Source: Polaromonas sp. JS666 (GTDB taxonomy: Bacteria; Pseudomonadota; Gammaproteobacteria; Burkholderiales; Burkholderiaceae_C). From it: 64,000 bases of DNA. The stretch covers positions 3,906,001-3,970,000 of the forward strand of contig NC_007948.1 of assembly GCF_000013865.1 (NCBI RefSeq). The letters are read 5' to 3'. Positions 51,737 through 59,596 of the stretch are shown here, piece by piece. The notes under the pieces are model-generated. The model was not told the origin of the DNA and did not search any database. It saw nothing but the letters and a program-made list of their open reading frames with translations. Position 1 is the first letter of the stretch. Every line of letters begins with the position of its first letter. Position numbers and translations under genes: made by a program.

Positions 51737-52131
51737 CCGACCCCATCAAGACCGAACGCTGGCTTGACGCGCTGCGCACCGAGGTCGAGCGCACCAGCCA
51801 GGCCCGCGTGGCCGAGCGCCTGCGCATCAGCGAGGCCACCGTCAGCCAGGTGCTCAGCGGCAACTACAAGGCCAACACCCAGCGCATCGAGCGCCGCGTG
51901 CTCGGCGAGCTGCTTGGCCGCCAGGTCGAGTGCCGGGTGCTGTACGACATCAGCCTGCGCGTGTGCCAGGACGTGCAGGAGCGCCCGCGCGGCGCAGGCA
52001 GCAACCCCATGCACCAGCAGTGCTACAGCGCCTGCAGGGGCACCGGCAAGTGGGAAGAAAAAGGGCCATGCCCTCATTTCTGCGCGGCCACCAACCCGGC
52101 CAACGTTATCGCCAAGGAGCCAACGCCATGA
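51733..52131 (+). CDS. Helix-turn-helix protein with Cys/His tail
   Basis: 132 residues. Cro-like HTH at about 16-50 (RTSQARVAERLRISEATVSQ, VLSGNYKANTQRIERRVLGE). The C-terminal half is Cys-rich (ECRVLYDISLRVCQD, QQCYSACRGTGKWEEKGPCP) and may bind metal. A regulatory DNA-binding role in early control is likely but unproven. It starts inside the previous stop. Confidence 0.7.
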   Translation: MTDPIKTERWLDALRTEVERTSQARVAERLRISEATVSQVLSGNYKANTQRIERRVLGELLGRQVECRVLYDISLRVCQDVQERPRGAGSNPMHQQCYSACRGTGKWEEKGPCPHFCAATNPANVIAKEPTP

Positions 52132-52412
52132 TGACGATCAACCGCCTGCGCCTGCGCGCACGCACCGCCCTGCACACCTGGCAGGCCAAGCGCCTCATTG
52201 CCCGCATCAACAGCCGCCAGGCGGCTGCGCGCGCCAATCCCGGCCTCAACCCCAGCGCCGGCTACGACGAGCTGACCTCCGTGCCGTTTCTGGCCACGAT
52301 AGCCCTGGCCATGCTCGCCCTCTGGACTGACGTGGGCGACTACTGGCCCGAAGTCACCGCGCAGGCCGTGGCCTGGGCCAAGGCCATCAGCGCCCTGGTG
52401 GTGGGGGCCTGA
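52128..52412 (+). CDS. Small membrane protein
   Basis: 94 residues. Basic N-terminus (MMTINRLRLRARTALHTWQA, KRLIARINSRQAAARANPGL), one clear transmembrane segment (SVPFLATIALAMLALW, about 51-66), and an Ala-rich C-terminus. No family recognised. Start overlaps the preceding stop (ATGATG). Confidence 0.6.
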   Translation: MMTINRLRLRARTALHTWQAKRLIARINSRQAAARANPGLNPSAGYDELTSVPFLATIALAMLALWTDVGDYWPEVTAQAVAWAKAISALVVGA

Positions 52413-52413
52413 C

Positions 52414-52797
52414 ATGCGCGGCCGCAACTCCGCCTTGCGCGATGCCATACGTGATCTGCTCAAGCAGCACGCGCGTGACGGCATCCTCATGACTGACGTT
52501 GCCCAGCGCATTGAGGTCGTTGACCGCAAGCGCATCAGCAAGGTCCTGCATAACCTTCGCACCATTGGCGAGGCGTTTTGCGTCAATCAGCAAGGCAGGC
52601 TGTCGGGCCTCTGGTTCCCGCATAGCGGCGAGCGTGTAAGAAAACGCCAGGCTAACAACGTCGAATTCAAACGCATTCAGCGTGCCCGCCTCGAAGACCA
52701 GATCAATCCTCTCGTCCTCTACGGCCAGAGCCTCGCTGGCGGCCGCTGCGCCTCGGTCTGGGACTACGCCAGAGCATTCCAGGAGCAACGCGTATGA
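52414..52797 (+). CDS. Winged-helix early protein
   Basis: 127 residues. LRDAIRDLLKQHARDGILMT and DVAQRIEVVDRKRISKVLHN then LRTIGEAFCVNQQGRLSGLW suggest a winged-helix DNA-binding fold; the Arg-rich C-terminus (SGERVRKRQANNVEFKRIQR) may contact nucleic acid. Unknown role. Follows with a 1-bp gap and is coupled to the next gene. Confidence 0.68.
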   Translation: MRGRNSALRDAIRDLLKQHARDGILMTDVAQRIEVVDRKRISKVLHNLRTIGEAFCVNQQGRLSGLWFPHSGERVRKRQANNVEFKRIQRARLEDQINPLVLYGQSLAGGRCASVWDYARAFQEQRV

Positions 52798-53177
52798 ACG
52801 AGCAATACAGCCTGCCGCTGTCGACAACCAAGGCCCTGCACCTGGTCAACACCTCATCCGTGTTGATGGCGCTGGCCAGCCACATCGGGGCAGACAAGGG
52901 CATACACGCCCGCGACCTGGCGCGGCAGATCGTCGGCCTGGAGGGCGGCATGGCCGCCGAGCGCCGGCTGCGCCACGTCATCACCGAGCTGCGCCTGGAG
53001 GGCCACCACATCTGCGGCACGCCCGAGGCCGGCTATTACCTCGCCGCCGACGCCGACGAGCTGAACCACACCTGCGACTTCCTGTACGACCGCGCAATGG
53101 CCAGCTTGAAGCAAATCTCCAGCATGAAGCGCGTCGCGCTGCCCGACCTGCGCGGGCAGCTGCACCTCCCCACTTAA
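52794..53177 (+). CDS. Winged-helix early protein
   Basis: 127 residues. LASHIGADKGIHARDLARQI and EGGMAAERRLRHVITELRLE then GHHICGTPEAGYYLAADADE form a typical winged-helix module, as in phage proteins that control replication or read host state. The tail (NHTCDFLYDRAMASLKQISS) is helical. Unknown function. Coupled by ATGA. Confidence 0.7.
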   Translation: MNEQYSLPLSTTKALHLVNTSSVLMALASHIGADKGIHARDLARQIVGLEGGMAAERRLRHVITELRLEGHHICGTPEAGYYLAADADELNHTCDFLYDRAMASLKQISSMKRVALPDLRGQLHLPT

Positions 53178-53212
53178 CCACCACCAAACCACCATCAAAC
53201 CGAGACCCACCC

Positions 53213-53761
53213 ATGACCACCCTTGAAGCAACCGTCAACCTGGCCGACATCGAGCGCGCCGCCAAGCCCTACGCCGAATCCCGCGAGGGGCTTGGCATGT
53301 GCCTGACCAACCTCAACGAAGAGATCGCCGAGGTCAAGAAGCGCCACATGCCCTACATCAAGCGCGCCCTCAACCGCACCGCCGAGAAGCACTCCCAGCT
53401 GCAGGCACTGGTGCAGGCCGCGCCCGAGCTGTTCGTCAAACCCCGCACCGTCATCTTCCACGGCATCAAGGTCGGCTACCAGAAGGGCAAGGGCGGCATC
53501 GGCTTTGACAGCGCCGAGCGCGTGGTCGAGCTGATTCAGAAGTACCTGGCCGACCAGGCCGACGTGCTGATCAAAACCACCAAAAAGCCCGTCAAGAAGG
53601 CGCTGGCCCAGCTGGAAGTGGCCCAGCTCAAAAAGATCGGCTGCACCGTGCTGGCAACCGGCGACGCCGTGTTCATCGGCGCGGTGGACAGCGAGGTCGA
53701 CAAGATGGTTGACGCCCTGCTGGGCAACGCCGTGCAGGAAGCTGAAGAACAAGAGGACTGA
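53213..53761 (+). CDS. gam: Gam-family host-nuclease inhibitor
   Basis: 182 residues. Helical protein: TLEATVNLADIERAAKPYAE, MCLTNLNEEIAEVKKRHMPY and the central VFHGIKVGYQKGKGGIGFDS fit the Mu Gam family, which binds DNA ends as a Ku-like dimer and shields linear phage DNA from exonucleases such as RecBCD. The C-terminus is acidic. A terminator-like hairpin lies about 155 bp downstream. Confidence 0.88.
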   Translation: MTTLEATVNLADIERAAKPYAESREGLGMCLTNLNEEIAEVKKRHMPYIKRALNRTAEKHSQLQALVQAAPELFVKPRTVIFHGIKVGYQKGKGGIGFDSAERVVELIQKYLADQADVLIKTTKKPVKKALAQLEVAQLKKIGCTVLATGDAVFIGAVDSEVDKMVDALLGNAVQEAEEQED

Positions 53762-53821
53762 ACAACGCCGCAACGCGCGCCGGCCGATATTGGGCGCGAA
53801 ACCCGCAAGGGAGTCAGGCCG

Positions 53822-53986
53822 GTGGGACAAGAGGTAAGTGTCCCGGATAGCCGCAAGGCCGAACAACCACCCCAGGCAGCGATAGGCGTCACCTTTCCGC
53901 TCATGCGCTGCCCGACTGACCCCCGTAAGGGGTCACTTTTACCGCCCGGTTGCTTCACCTGCAAACGGGCTTTAACCCAGGAGTAA
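53822..53986 (+). CDS. Possible small Cys-containing protein
   Basis: 54 codons from GTG 53822: GQEVSVPDSRKAEQPPQAAI, then MRCPTDPRKGSLLPPGCFTC and KRALTQE. CxxC plus an upstream Cys could bind metal. A purine-rich stretch (AAGGGAG) lies about ten bases upstream, and the stop is 4 bases before the next ATG. Against it, the terminator-like hairpin lies inside this frame and the family is unknown. Confidence 0.35.
   Translation: MGQEVSVPDSRKAEQPPQAAIGVTFPLMRCPTDPRKGSLLPPGCFTCKRALTQE
53917..53940 (+). terminator. Rho-independent terminator-like hairpin
   Basis: TGACCCC-CGTA-AGGGGTCA followed by CTTTT, between Gam and the next early gene. It could limit read-through from the first early operon into the accessory block, or be anti-terminated late. 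Confidence 0.65.
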
Positions 53987-53990
53987 ATCC

Positions 53991-54317
53991 ATGACCGATG
54001 CGCAAAGACCCGCCGAGGCTTCGATGAAAAAGACCATCAAGGTCACCATTGAAAAGGTGATCGAGATCGAGCTGACCCCTGCAATGTTCGGCGGCATGAC
54101 CGAGGCCGAGTACATCGCCCAGTTCAAGCAAGGGCTCTGGCACATCGACGGGCTGGATGACATCTACACCTACGCGGCCCGCATGGCTGCTCACCACGGT
54201 GGCGGCATCGCGCACGACGGCCTCGGGCTGCTCTCGGCGCATTACAGCACCCACCCACGCGTGCCCGATGTGAAGTTCCGCATCGTTGACGAGTTCACCG
54301 AGGAGGAAATCCAATGA
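53991..54317 (+). CDS. Hypothetical early protein
   Basis: 108 residues. SMKKTIKVTIEKVIEIELTP and MFGGMTEAEYIAQFKQGLWH, an alpha/beta layout, then an acidic ending DEFTEEEIQ. No family recognised. First gene of a chain of overlapping frames up to GemA; ribosome-binding site CAGGAG upstream. Confidence 0.65.
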   Translation: MTDAQRPAEASMKKTIKVTIEKVIEIELTPAMFGGMTEAEYIAQFKQGLWHIDGLDDIYTYAARMAAHHGGGIAHDGLGLLSAHYSTHPRVPDVKFRIVDEFTEEEIQ

Positions 54318-54847
54318 AATCCGATCAAGTCATTGCGCTGGAGATCGCCACGCTGGCCGAGCTGGCCAAGCTCGTGCCCGAAACCATCTACGGCGTGCCG
54401 GACAACAGCCGCAACGTGATCGCCGCCCAGATCGACGTGCTGGCGCACCGGCTGACCAGTGACCAGGTGCATGACGGCTACATGGCCACGGCTCCTGACG
54501 ATATGTTTCTGGCTCTGCTGCACGCCAGTGATTGGGCGCACGACCTGCTGTCGCCCGAATATGACTTCCCGCCCAGCATGGAATGGCGCGACGTGGTCAA
54601 GTACGCGGACGGTGCCGAGCTGGTGGACGATCGCGCCAAGGCCGCGCTGCACGCCGCACTGGAGAGCTATGCCCTGGAGCGCAGCAACGAACTGAGCGCG
54701 GACATCCGCCACTCGCTGGCCAACTACGACGCAGACGAGCCGCTTATGAATGACCCTGAGCTGATCGCCGCGTCCAGGGCGGCCGTCAAGCGCCTGGTGG
54801 ATGACCGCGCCCGTGCAGGCCTTGCGCTGGAAGGCGGTGCGAAATGA
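54314..54847 (+). CDS. Hypothetical early protein
   Basis: 177 residues, helical and acidic: QVIALEIATLAELAKLVPET, MATAPDDMFLALLHASDWAH and YALERSNELSADIRHSLANY. No family recognised. 4-bp overlap with both neighbours, so its expression is tied to the accessory block. Confidence 0.65.
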   Translation: MKSDQVIALEIATLAELAKLVPETIYGVPDNSRNVIAAQIDVLAHRLTSDQVHDGYMATAPDDMFLALLHASDWAHDLLSPEYDFPPSMEWRDVVKYADGAELVDDRAKAALHAALESYALERSNELSADIRHSLANYDADEPLMNDPELIAASRAAVKRLVDDRARAGLALEGGAK

Positions 54848-55095
54848 GCACGATCCCAGCCCACAACAGTCACGACCGGCGCATCCAGATCAACCAGGTG
54901 GGCAGTTGGTCCACCATGTTTCGCTACTCAACCGAGCGCGGCCAAACCGAGCAGGTCATCCTGGAAGCCGCCGAAGAGCTGGCCTCCTGGGACGCCAACG
55001 CCGCCCCGATGCGCGTCCTCAATCGCCTCGGCGCGATTGTCGCCACCTGGACGGCGAAAGATGGCTGGACGCGCTGCGACCAGGTGACGTCATGA
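54844..55095 (+). CDS. Small paralogous early protein A
   Basis: 83 residues. RIQINQVGSWSTMFRYS, QVILEAAEELASWD and ATWTAKDGWTRC align residue by residue with the next gene (lines of QV/GSW...R/QV.L.AA..L/AKDGW), so the two arose by tandem duplication. A compact beta-alpha-beta fold is likely. Function unknown. Confidence 0.68.
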   Translation: MSTIPAHNSHDRRIQINQVGSWSTMFRYSTERGQTEQVILEAAEELASWDANAAPMRVLNRLGAIVATWTAKDGWTRCDQVTS

Positions 55096-55322
55096 GCACC
55101 AAACCAGTCACCCTCCAGGTGAACAACAGCGGCGCGTGGAAGAGCGTGATCCGCTTTGACGCGAACGACGACATGAAGTCGACCCAGGTGCTCGATGCGG
55201 CCGACACGCTGGGCCGCGTTGACGGACGGTCCAAGTTTCGCGTCGTCATGGACAACGGCCTGCAGGCCGTGCTGATGCATTGGTCAGCCAAAGACGGCTG
55301 GAAGCCCTGGAGAAAACCATGA
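55092..55322 (+). CDS. Small paralogous early protein B
   Basis: 76 residues. TLQVNNSGAWKSVIRFD, TQVLDAADTLGRVDG and MHWSAKDGWKPW repeat the pattern of the preceding gene. Overlaps both neighbours by 4 bp. The two could form a heterodimer or be diverging anti-host effectors; unproven. Confidence 0.68.
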   Translation: MSTKPVTLQVNNSGAWKSVIRFDANDDMKSTQVLDAADTLGRVDGRSKFRVVMDNGLQAVLMHWSAKDGWKPWRKP

Positions 55323-55603
55323 CGCACCAGCTTTTCATCGAGATATTCGCCACCGCCTGCGGCCTGCTCGGCAGTCTGGTGCTGTCACTCAAAGGCACCC
55401 GCGCCGCTTGGGGCTGGTTGCTGTTCGCCATGAGCAATGTCGGCTGGCTCGGTTTCAGCTTTGAAAACGGCCACTGGTTCATGTTCATCCAGCAAATCGG
55501 GTTTTCCATCACCAGCGCGCTGGGGATGTGGAACTGGTTGATCGTGCCCGCCATTGAGCGGCGTTATGAACGCATCGTCAAAGATGCAGTGGGAGGCCTA
55601 TGA
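55319..55603 (+). CDS. Small membrane protein (three-helix)
   Basis: 94 residues. Hydrophobic segments IEIFATACGLLGSLVLSL, AWGWLLFAMSNVGWLGFSF and MFIQQIGFSITSALGMWNWL are faintly reminiscent of a half PnuC-type transporter; I do not assign that function. Coupled by ATGA to its neighbours. Confidence 0.62.
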   Translation: MTHQLFIEIFATACGLLGSLVLSLKGTRAAWGWLLFAMSNVGWLGFSFENGHWFMFIQQIGFSITSALGMWNWLIVPAIERRYERIVKDAVGGL

Positions 55604-55875
55604 GAACCAACGTTCACGCTCGCGCAAAACCCCGCCGTGGCGGGGTCAGCGAAAACATCCGGCTCAGCCTGGACTTGCCCTTCATGCCGATCCTGGGCAT
55701 GGGGTTGATGCTGCCCGCCTTCGGCGGCTTCCAGGAGATCAGCTCGATCTTTTGGGACTACCGGAATCCCGGTGTTCTGGAGATTTATTTTGAGGAAGAG
55801 GCGATGTTCGAAAGCGACATGCCAACGCTCAGCGCCGCCAAGGCAGCTGGGTGGGAGGTCGACCGTGACCACTAA
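55600..55875 (+). CDS. Hypothetical early protein
   Basis: 91 residues. Basic N-terminus (NVHARAKPRRGGVSENIRLS), a hydrophobic middle (FMPILGMGLMLPAFGGFQEI) and acidic end. Unknown family. It overlaps the next frame by about 11 bases. Confidence 0.55.
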   Translation: MRTNVHARAKPRRGGVSENIRLSLDLPFMPILGMGLMLPAFGGFQEISSIFWDYRNPGVLEIYFEEEAMFESDMPTLSAAKAAGWEVDRDH

Positions 55876-56482
55876 TACCAAGCAGGCCGCGAGCAGGGCG
55901 GAGCCGATAGCGATGCCTGTCACCACCTTATCCGCCGCCCCGGCAGCACCGACCGAGCCGCCACGTCAGGCGACGATCACGCAAGCAGGCTTGCTCGATC
56001 TCGACTCGTGCATGCGGATGATGGAGTCCCACGGCGACGGGAAGATCGCAACCTCTGAAGTACGCGCCATCATGGAGCGCTCTGTGAAGTGGTCAGCTAC
56101 CCCCGCCGAGCACGCGATAAATGAGGAATTGATTGACAAGATCGCGCAGGTCTGTAACGAAGCGCGTTGTCTTAGTTCGCGCGTTATCGGAAATTTGGAA
56201 TTAGCACGACGCATCGCCCACGCAATCGCCGAGCAGGCAGCACCGAAGGCCGAGCCGGTGGCGCTGACCCTTTCATCTCGAATCGCTGAACTGATTGAAC
56301 GGCATGGATCATTACGCGCAGCGGCGCGAGTGTTGGAGTGCGATCCGGGCTACTTGTCACGGCTTCAGTCCGGAGAGAAAAACGATCCGGGAGACCCTCT
56401 GCTACGCCGCATGGGTCTGCGGCAGATCGTCACTTATGCGCGTTCCGTTATCGATGCGCAGGGGAACGAGGTGCCCGCATGA
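55865..56482 (+). CDS. Early protein with C-terminal HTH
   Basis: 205 residues from GTG 55865 (ATG 55913 is an alternative). Low-complexity Ala/Pro N-terminus, a helical middle (MMESHGDGKIATSEVRAIME), then a C-terminal HTH: LIERHGSLRAAARVLECDPG and YLSRLQSGEKND. A possible regulator of the accessory block. The fusion of a disordered arm to a small HTH is unusual for phage regulators. Confidence 0.62.
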   Translation: MTTNTKQAASRAEPIAMPVTTLSAAPAAPTEPPRQATITQAGLLDLDSCMRMMESHGDGKIATSEVRAIMERSVKWSATPAEHAINEELIDKIAQVCNEARCLSSRVIGNLELARRIAHAIAEQAAPKAEPVALTLSSRIAELIERHGSLRAAARVLECDPGYLSRLQSGEKNDPGDPLLRRMGLRQIVTYARSVIDAQGNEVPA

Positions 56483-56823
56483 TTCACACATGCCACGCCA
56501 ACCAATGCACCTGGGCGACTGATCGCAAGCTGTTCATGTGCCTGAAGCACTGGACCAAGGTGCCGTCAACGATGCAGGCCGCAATTTGGGCGGCATACCG
56601 TGCCCGCCCCACAGCATCAGCGCGCGCGCGCAGCCTTGACTACATGACGGCCTGCGCCGATGCGGTTGAGCATGTCGCCCGGCTTGAAGGCAAGCCCGAG
56701 GCCAATAACTACCGCCGCGTGGTCGCGCTCCTACAGCACCAGGCTGCGGCGCAGCTGCCGCAGATGACGGCCAACATCAGGGCGATGGTCGAGAACGCGC
56801 CACGGGCCGCAGGAGCCGCCTGA
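56479..56823 (+). CDS. Hypothetical early protein with Cys/His N-terminus
   Basis: 114 residues. The start MIHTCHANQCTWATDRKLFM and CLKHW gives a Cys-His-Cys-Cys-His pattern compatible with a small zinc site; the rest is helical (RSLDYMTACADAVEHVARLE). Unknown family; overlaps neighbours by 1-4 bp. Confidence 0.62.
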   Translation: MIHTCHANQCTWATDRKLFMCLKHWTKVPSTMQAAIWAAYRARPTASARARSLDYMTACADAVEHVARLEGKPEANNYRRVVALLQHQAAAQLPQMTANIRAMVENAPRAAGAA

Positions 56824-57119
56824 TGCCGTTCTATCGCATTCACGGTATGGCCATCCACATCAAAGGCAGCAAGAAGCTGCCGAAGCCCTGCATTGCCCAG
56901 ATCGGCATCAGCTCGCTCCATGCCGAGGCCACCTACTGCATGGATATGAGCGCTTATCTGTGCGACGGCCCTGGCGCGGCCGGCCGCACCTGCGACAAGC
57001 CGCTGTGCGAGGCCCACGCCACGCAGATCGGCAAGAACAAGCACCTTTGCCCGGACTGCAGGGCCAAGCATGCCCCGCGCGGGCAGGGCAGTCTTTTTAC
57101 TTCACTGGTTAAATCATGA
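56823..57119 (+). CDS. Hypothetical early zinc-ribbon-like protein
   Basis: 98 residues. Several Cys/His pairs (TYCMDMSAYLCDG, RTCDKPLCEAHATQIG, KHLCPDCRAKHAP) suggest one or two zinc-binding sites. No family assigned. In the accessory block before GemA. Confidence 0.62.
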   Translation: MPFYRIHGMAIHIKGSKKLPKPCIAQIGISSLHAEATYCMDMSAYLCDGPGAAGRTCDKPLCEAHATQIGKNKHLCPDCRAKHAPRGQGSLFTSLVKS

Positions 57120-57322
57120 GCACAGAAAACGAAGCCAAACGCGCCAAGGTAGCGCTCATTCTTGCAAAGAAGCTCGATGCTGCTGCCGACGCGATGGATA
57201 TGTTTGTATATGCCGGCATTGACTGCGGTCAACCCTATCCCGAGGCTGACGATCAGCGGCGGACTCTCGCAGCCGCCATGCGTGAGTATTCCGGCTACCT
57301 TGAGTCGGTGTTCCCAAAATGA
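57116..57322 (+). CDS. Hypothetical small early protein
   Basis: 68 residues, helical: ENEAKRAKVALILAKKLDAA and ADAMDMFVYAGIDCGQPYPE. Unknown function; overlaps GemA start by 4 bp. Confidence 0.58.
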   Translation: MSTENEAKRAKVALILAKKLDAAADAMDMFVYAGIDCGQPYPEADDQRRTLAAAMREYSGYLESVFPK

Positions 57323-57774
57323 GCAACCTCGTCCCCAACCACCGCAACCGCGAGCTGGCGATTATTCACATTGCCAAGCAGCAGCTGAACATGGACGATG
57401 AGAGCTACCGCGCCATGCTCTGGGCCTGCGGTCGCGTCAAGTCATCCAAAGACCTGGACTACCCCGGCCGGGTGCGGGTGATTGACCACCTGAAGAAATG
57501 CGGTTTTCAAGTCGATCAAACCAAGGGCAAGGCCGCACACCCCGGCCGCCCGCACAACATGAATAGCGAAGCGCGCGGCCCGCAGCTCAGCAAGGTCGAG
57601 GCGCTTCTGACCGACGCCGGCCGCGAGTGGGCCTATGCCGACGGCATGGCCAGGCGCATGTTCAAGGTCGAGCGCGTGGCGCTGTGCCACGAGGGCCAGC
57701 TGCAAAAGATCATCGCCGCGCTCACCTACGACCAGAAGCGTCGGGCCAAGCTGGCTGCTGGAGCTGCAGCATGA
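57319..57774 (+). CDS. gemA: GemA-like regulatory protein (Mu gp16, DUF1018)
   Basis: 151 residues. Family motifs RELAIIHIAKQQLNMDDESY, RAMLWACGRVKSSKDLDYPG and RVRVIDHLKKCGFQ at the N-terminus; LSKVEALLTDAGREWAYADG and RMFKVERVALCHEGQLQKII follow. GemA/Mor control host functions and early transcription in Mu; here it also precedes mor. Confidence 0.92.
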   Translation: MSNLVPNHRNRELAIIHIAKQQLNMDDESYRAMLWACGRVKSSKDLDYPGRVRVIDHLKKCGFQVDQTKGKAAHPGRPHNMNSEARGPQLSKVEALLTDAGREWAYADGMARRMFKVERVALCHEGQLQKIIAALTYDQKRRAKLAAGAAA

Positions 57775-58181
57775 CCGCCGACGACTGGAAGAAGGTGGAA
57801 GCCGCGTTGCAAAGCCCCTATGGCCGGGCAAAGCTGGAGGTGGACGGCTACGCCCTCGATCTGGTAGTGCAGCAGACCAAGCCCCTCAAGTTTGAGATTG
57901 GGTTTTTCGTTGACGGCTGGTTTAAAGGGGCCTGGCTGATGGCCGATTCTGAAGAGAGGCGGCGTTTTTGCTGCCCGAAACAACTTTCCCTCTACAGCCC
58001 TGCCAAAAAGGCAAAGCTGCTCAAGGGTTTGACCAAGCGCGCCATCGCCGAGTACTTCCCCAGCATTGACAAGAAGCACACCTACTACTCGTCGCACTGG
58101 TCGAGATTCGCGCCCCTCAAGCGCCACCTCATCGCCAACAACAAGAGCATCGAGCTGAAGGAGTGCAGTCCATGCAATTGA
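57771..58181 (+). CDS. Hypothetical protein between GemA and Mor
   Basis: 136 residues. TADDWKKVEAALQSPYGRAK, LEVDGYALDLVVQQTKPLKF and RRRFCCPKQLSLYSPAKKAK; mixed alpha/beta, basic. No family recognised. Coupled to gemA by ATGA. Confidence 0.62.
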   Translation: MTADDWKKVEAALQSPYGRAKLEVDGYALDLVVQQTKPLKFEIGFFVDGWFKGAWLMADSEERRRFCCPKQLSLYSPAKKAKLLKGLTKRAIAEYFPSIDKKHTYYSSHWSRFAPLKRHLIANNKSIELKECSPCN

Positions 58182-58636
58182 ACTGCCCCTGCTGCCACGC
58201 CCGCTATCCTTTTGAGGCGGCGCTGCAAGACGATGCCGCCCGCGAGGTCAATGGCCTGCTGGTGGTCATGCAGCCGCAGCTCATGCGGCCGCTGATCTCC
58301 TACATCGGCCTGTTCCGCTCGGCCGGCCGCCAGCTGGCCTGGGAGCGGGCGCTGCGCCTGATGCAGGAAACCCTCAACCTGGCGCCGTTCAACCCGGCCG
58401 CCCTGGAGTCGGCCCTGGTGGACACCATCGCCGCAATGGACGAGAAGCGCGGCCAGGGCGGCTTCAAGCCGCTGGCCAACCACAACTACCTCAAGCGGGT
58501 GATTGAAAGCACCACGGCCCGCCAGGAGGCCGCTTCAAGCCTGGTTCAAACCCCGCTTGATGGCGCGCCGCCCGCCCGTGTGCCCAAAAGCAAGAGCGGC
58601 CAGGCGGTGGTGGCGCTGGAGGGCATGAAGCGATGA
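58172..58636 (+). CDS. Zinc-finger early protein
   Basis: 154 residues. N-terminal CPCCHARYPFEAALQDDAAR zinc knuckle, then a helical region (MRPLISYIGLFRSAGRQLAW, ERALRLMQETLNLAPFNPAA). The pattern recalls phage proteins of unknown function next to gemA in Mu-like phages. AAGGAG precedes the ATG at 58172. Confidence 0.68.
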   Translation: MQLNCPCCHARYPFEAALQDDAAREVNGLLVVMQPQLMRPLISYIGLFRSAGRQLAWERALRLMQETLNLAPFNPAALESALVDTIAAMDEKRGQGGFKPLANHNYLKRVIESTTARQEAASSLVQTPLDGAPPARVPKSKSGQAVVALEGMKR

Positions 58637-59004
58637 CGCAGCAGCTGGCCCCGGCCTGGTTCCACAACGCCGTGGTGGAGGGCGTGCAGCGCCTGCACGT
58701 GCTGAGCCTGCCCGGCACCCCAGCCGCTGAAACCGTGACGCTGACCGCCCAGGTCTGGATTGACACGCTGTGGCACATGCCCCGGTTTTGGGACGAGGCC
58801 CGCGATCTGCCGCGCCTGCAGGAGGCCTTTCGCACCACGGCCCAGCGCGCCGAGCGCTGGCCAGCGCCCCGCAACGTGATGGACAACCTGCCCCGTGCCC
58901 CCGACGTGCCGCAACTGCCCGCCCCCAAGGGCGACCGCGAGAAGATCAGGGCCTACCAGGCGCAGGCGCGAGAACTTTTAACCAAATGGAAAGCCAAGCC
59001 ATGA
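58633..59004 (+). CDS. Hypothetical early protein
   Basis: 123 residues. QQLAPAWFHNAVVEGVQRLH, LTAQVWIDTLWHMPRFWDEA and REKIRAYQAQARELLTKWKA; Trp-rich helical. Same-strand overlaps both sides (4 bp). Its position between the zinc-finger gene and mor suggests co-regulation; function unknown. Confidence 0.62.
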   Translation: MTQQLAPAWFHNAVVEGVQRLHVLSLPGTPAAETVTLTAQVWIDTLWHMPRFWDEARDLPRLQEAFRTTAQRAERWPAPRNVMDNLPRAPDVPQLPAPKGDREKIRAYQAQARELLTKWKAKP

Positions 59005-59375
59005 GCCAGAGCCAGATACAAGACGACGACCAATACCCGGAGCTGCTCAGCGACATTGCCCAGCAGGTGAAGGTGCGGCTGTCCACCCTGGTCAACGAAA
59101 AGCAGGCGCTGGACGTTGAAAGGGCCAAGCAGATAGGCTGGGAAGTGGCAGAGCACGTGCGCGCGCACTTTGCCGGGGAGTTGATCTATATTCCAAAAGG
59201 CCGACAATTCGAGGCCAGCCAGCTGCACCAGGCCATTTGGGACAAGTTCAACGGCCACAACATTCCCGAGCTGGTGGGCGAGTTCAAGATGGCCGAGCAG
59301 TCGATTTACCGGGTTATAAAATTCATGCGGGCACGCAACGTGCGCCGGAATCAACTTTCACTTATTGAGGATTGA
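59001..59375 (+). CDS. mor: Mor-family middle/late transcription activator
   Basis: 124 residues. The Mor domain: YPELLSDIAQQVKVRLSTLV, HFAGELIYIPKGRQFEASQL and WDKFNGHNIPELVGEFKMAE then QSIYRVIKFMRARNVRR, the C-terminal helix-turn-helix. Mor/C proteins bind dyads and recruit host RNA polymerase for middle or late genes. Its placement directly before lysis genes, and the shared dyad in front of both late blocks, fits that role here. The ATG at 59001 overlaps the previous stop. Confidence 0.9.
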   Translation: MSQSQIQDDDQYPELLSDIAQQVKVRLSTLVNEKQALDVERAKQIGWEVAEHVRAHFAGELIYIPKGRQFEASQLHQAIWDKFNGHNIPELVGEFKMAEQSIYRVIKFMRARNVRRNQLSLIED

Positions 59376-59377
59376 TC

Positions 59378-59596
59378 ATGCTTAAAAAGGCAGCTGCAGA
59401 TTTCTGGAACAGGCTCGACACCAAGGGGCGCGACCTGGTCAAGGGCATAGCCGGCGTGCTGGTGCTGGCGGCCGTGCTGACGCTGGTGGTCAATGTCTTC
59501 ACCGACAAGCCCAAGGCCGATCCGCTGCTCGACCAGTACGGGCAGGCTATGCGCGACGCTGGCGCGCAGATCAAAAAAGACAGCTCGGGGCGCTGA
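59378..59596 (+). CDS. Small membrane protein
   Basis: 72 residues. One transmembrane helix (GIAGVLVLAAVLTLVVNVFT, about 23-42) flanked by basic and polar segments. Possibly part of the lysis or entry apparatus. RBS GAGG upstream of ATG 59378. Confidence 0.62.
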   Translation: MLKKAAADFWNRLDTKGRDLVKGIAGVLVLAAVLTLVVNVFTDKPKADPLLDQYGQAMRDAGAQIKKDSSGR

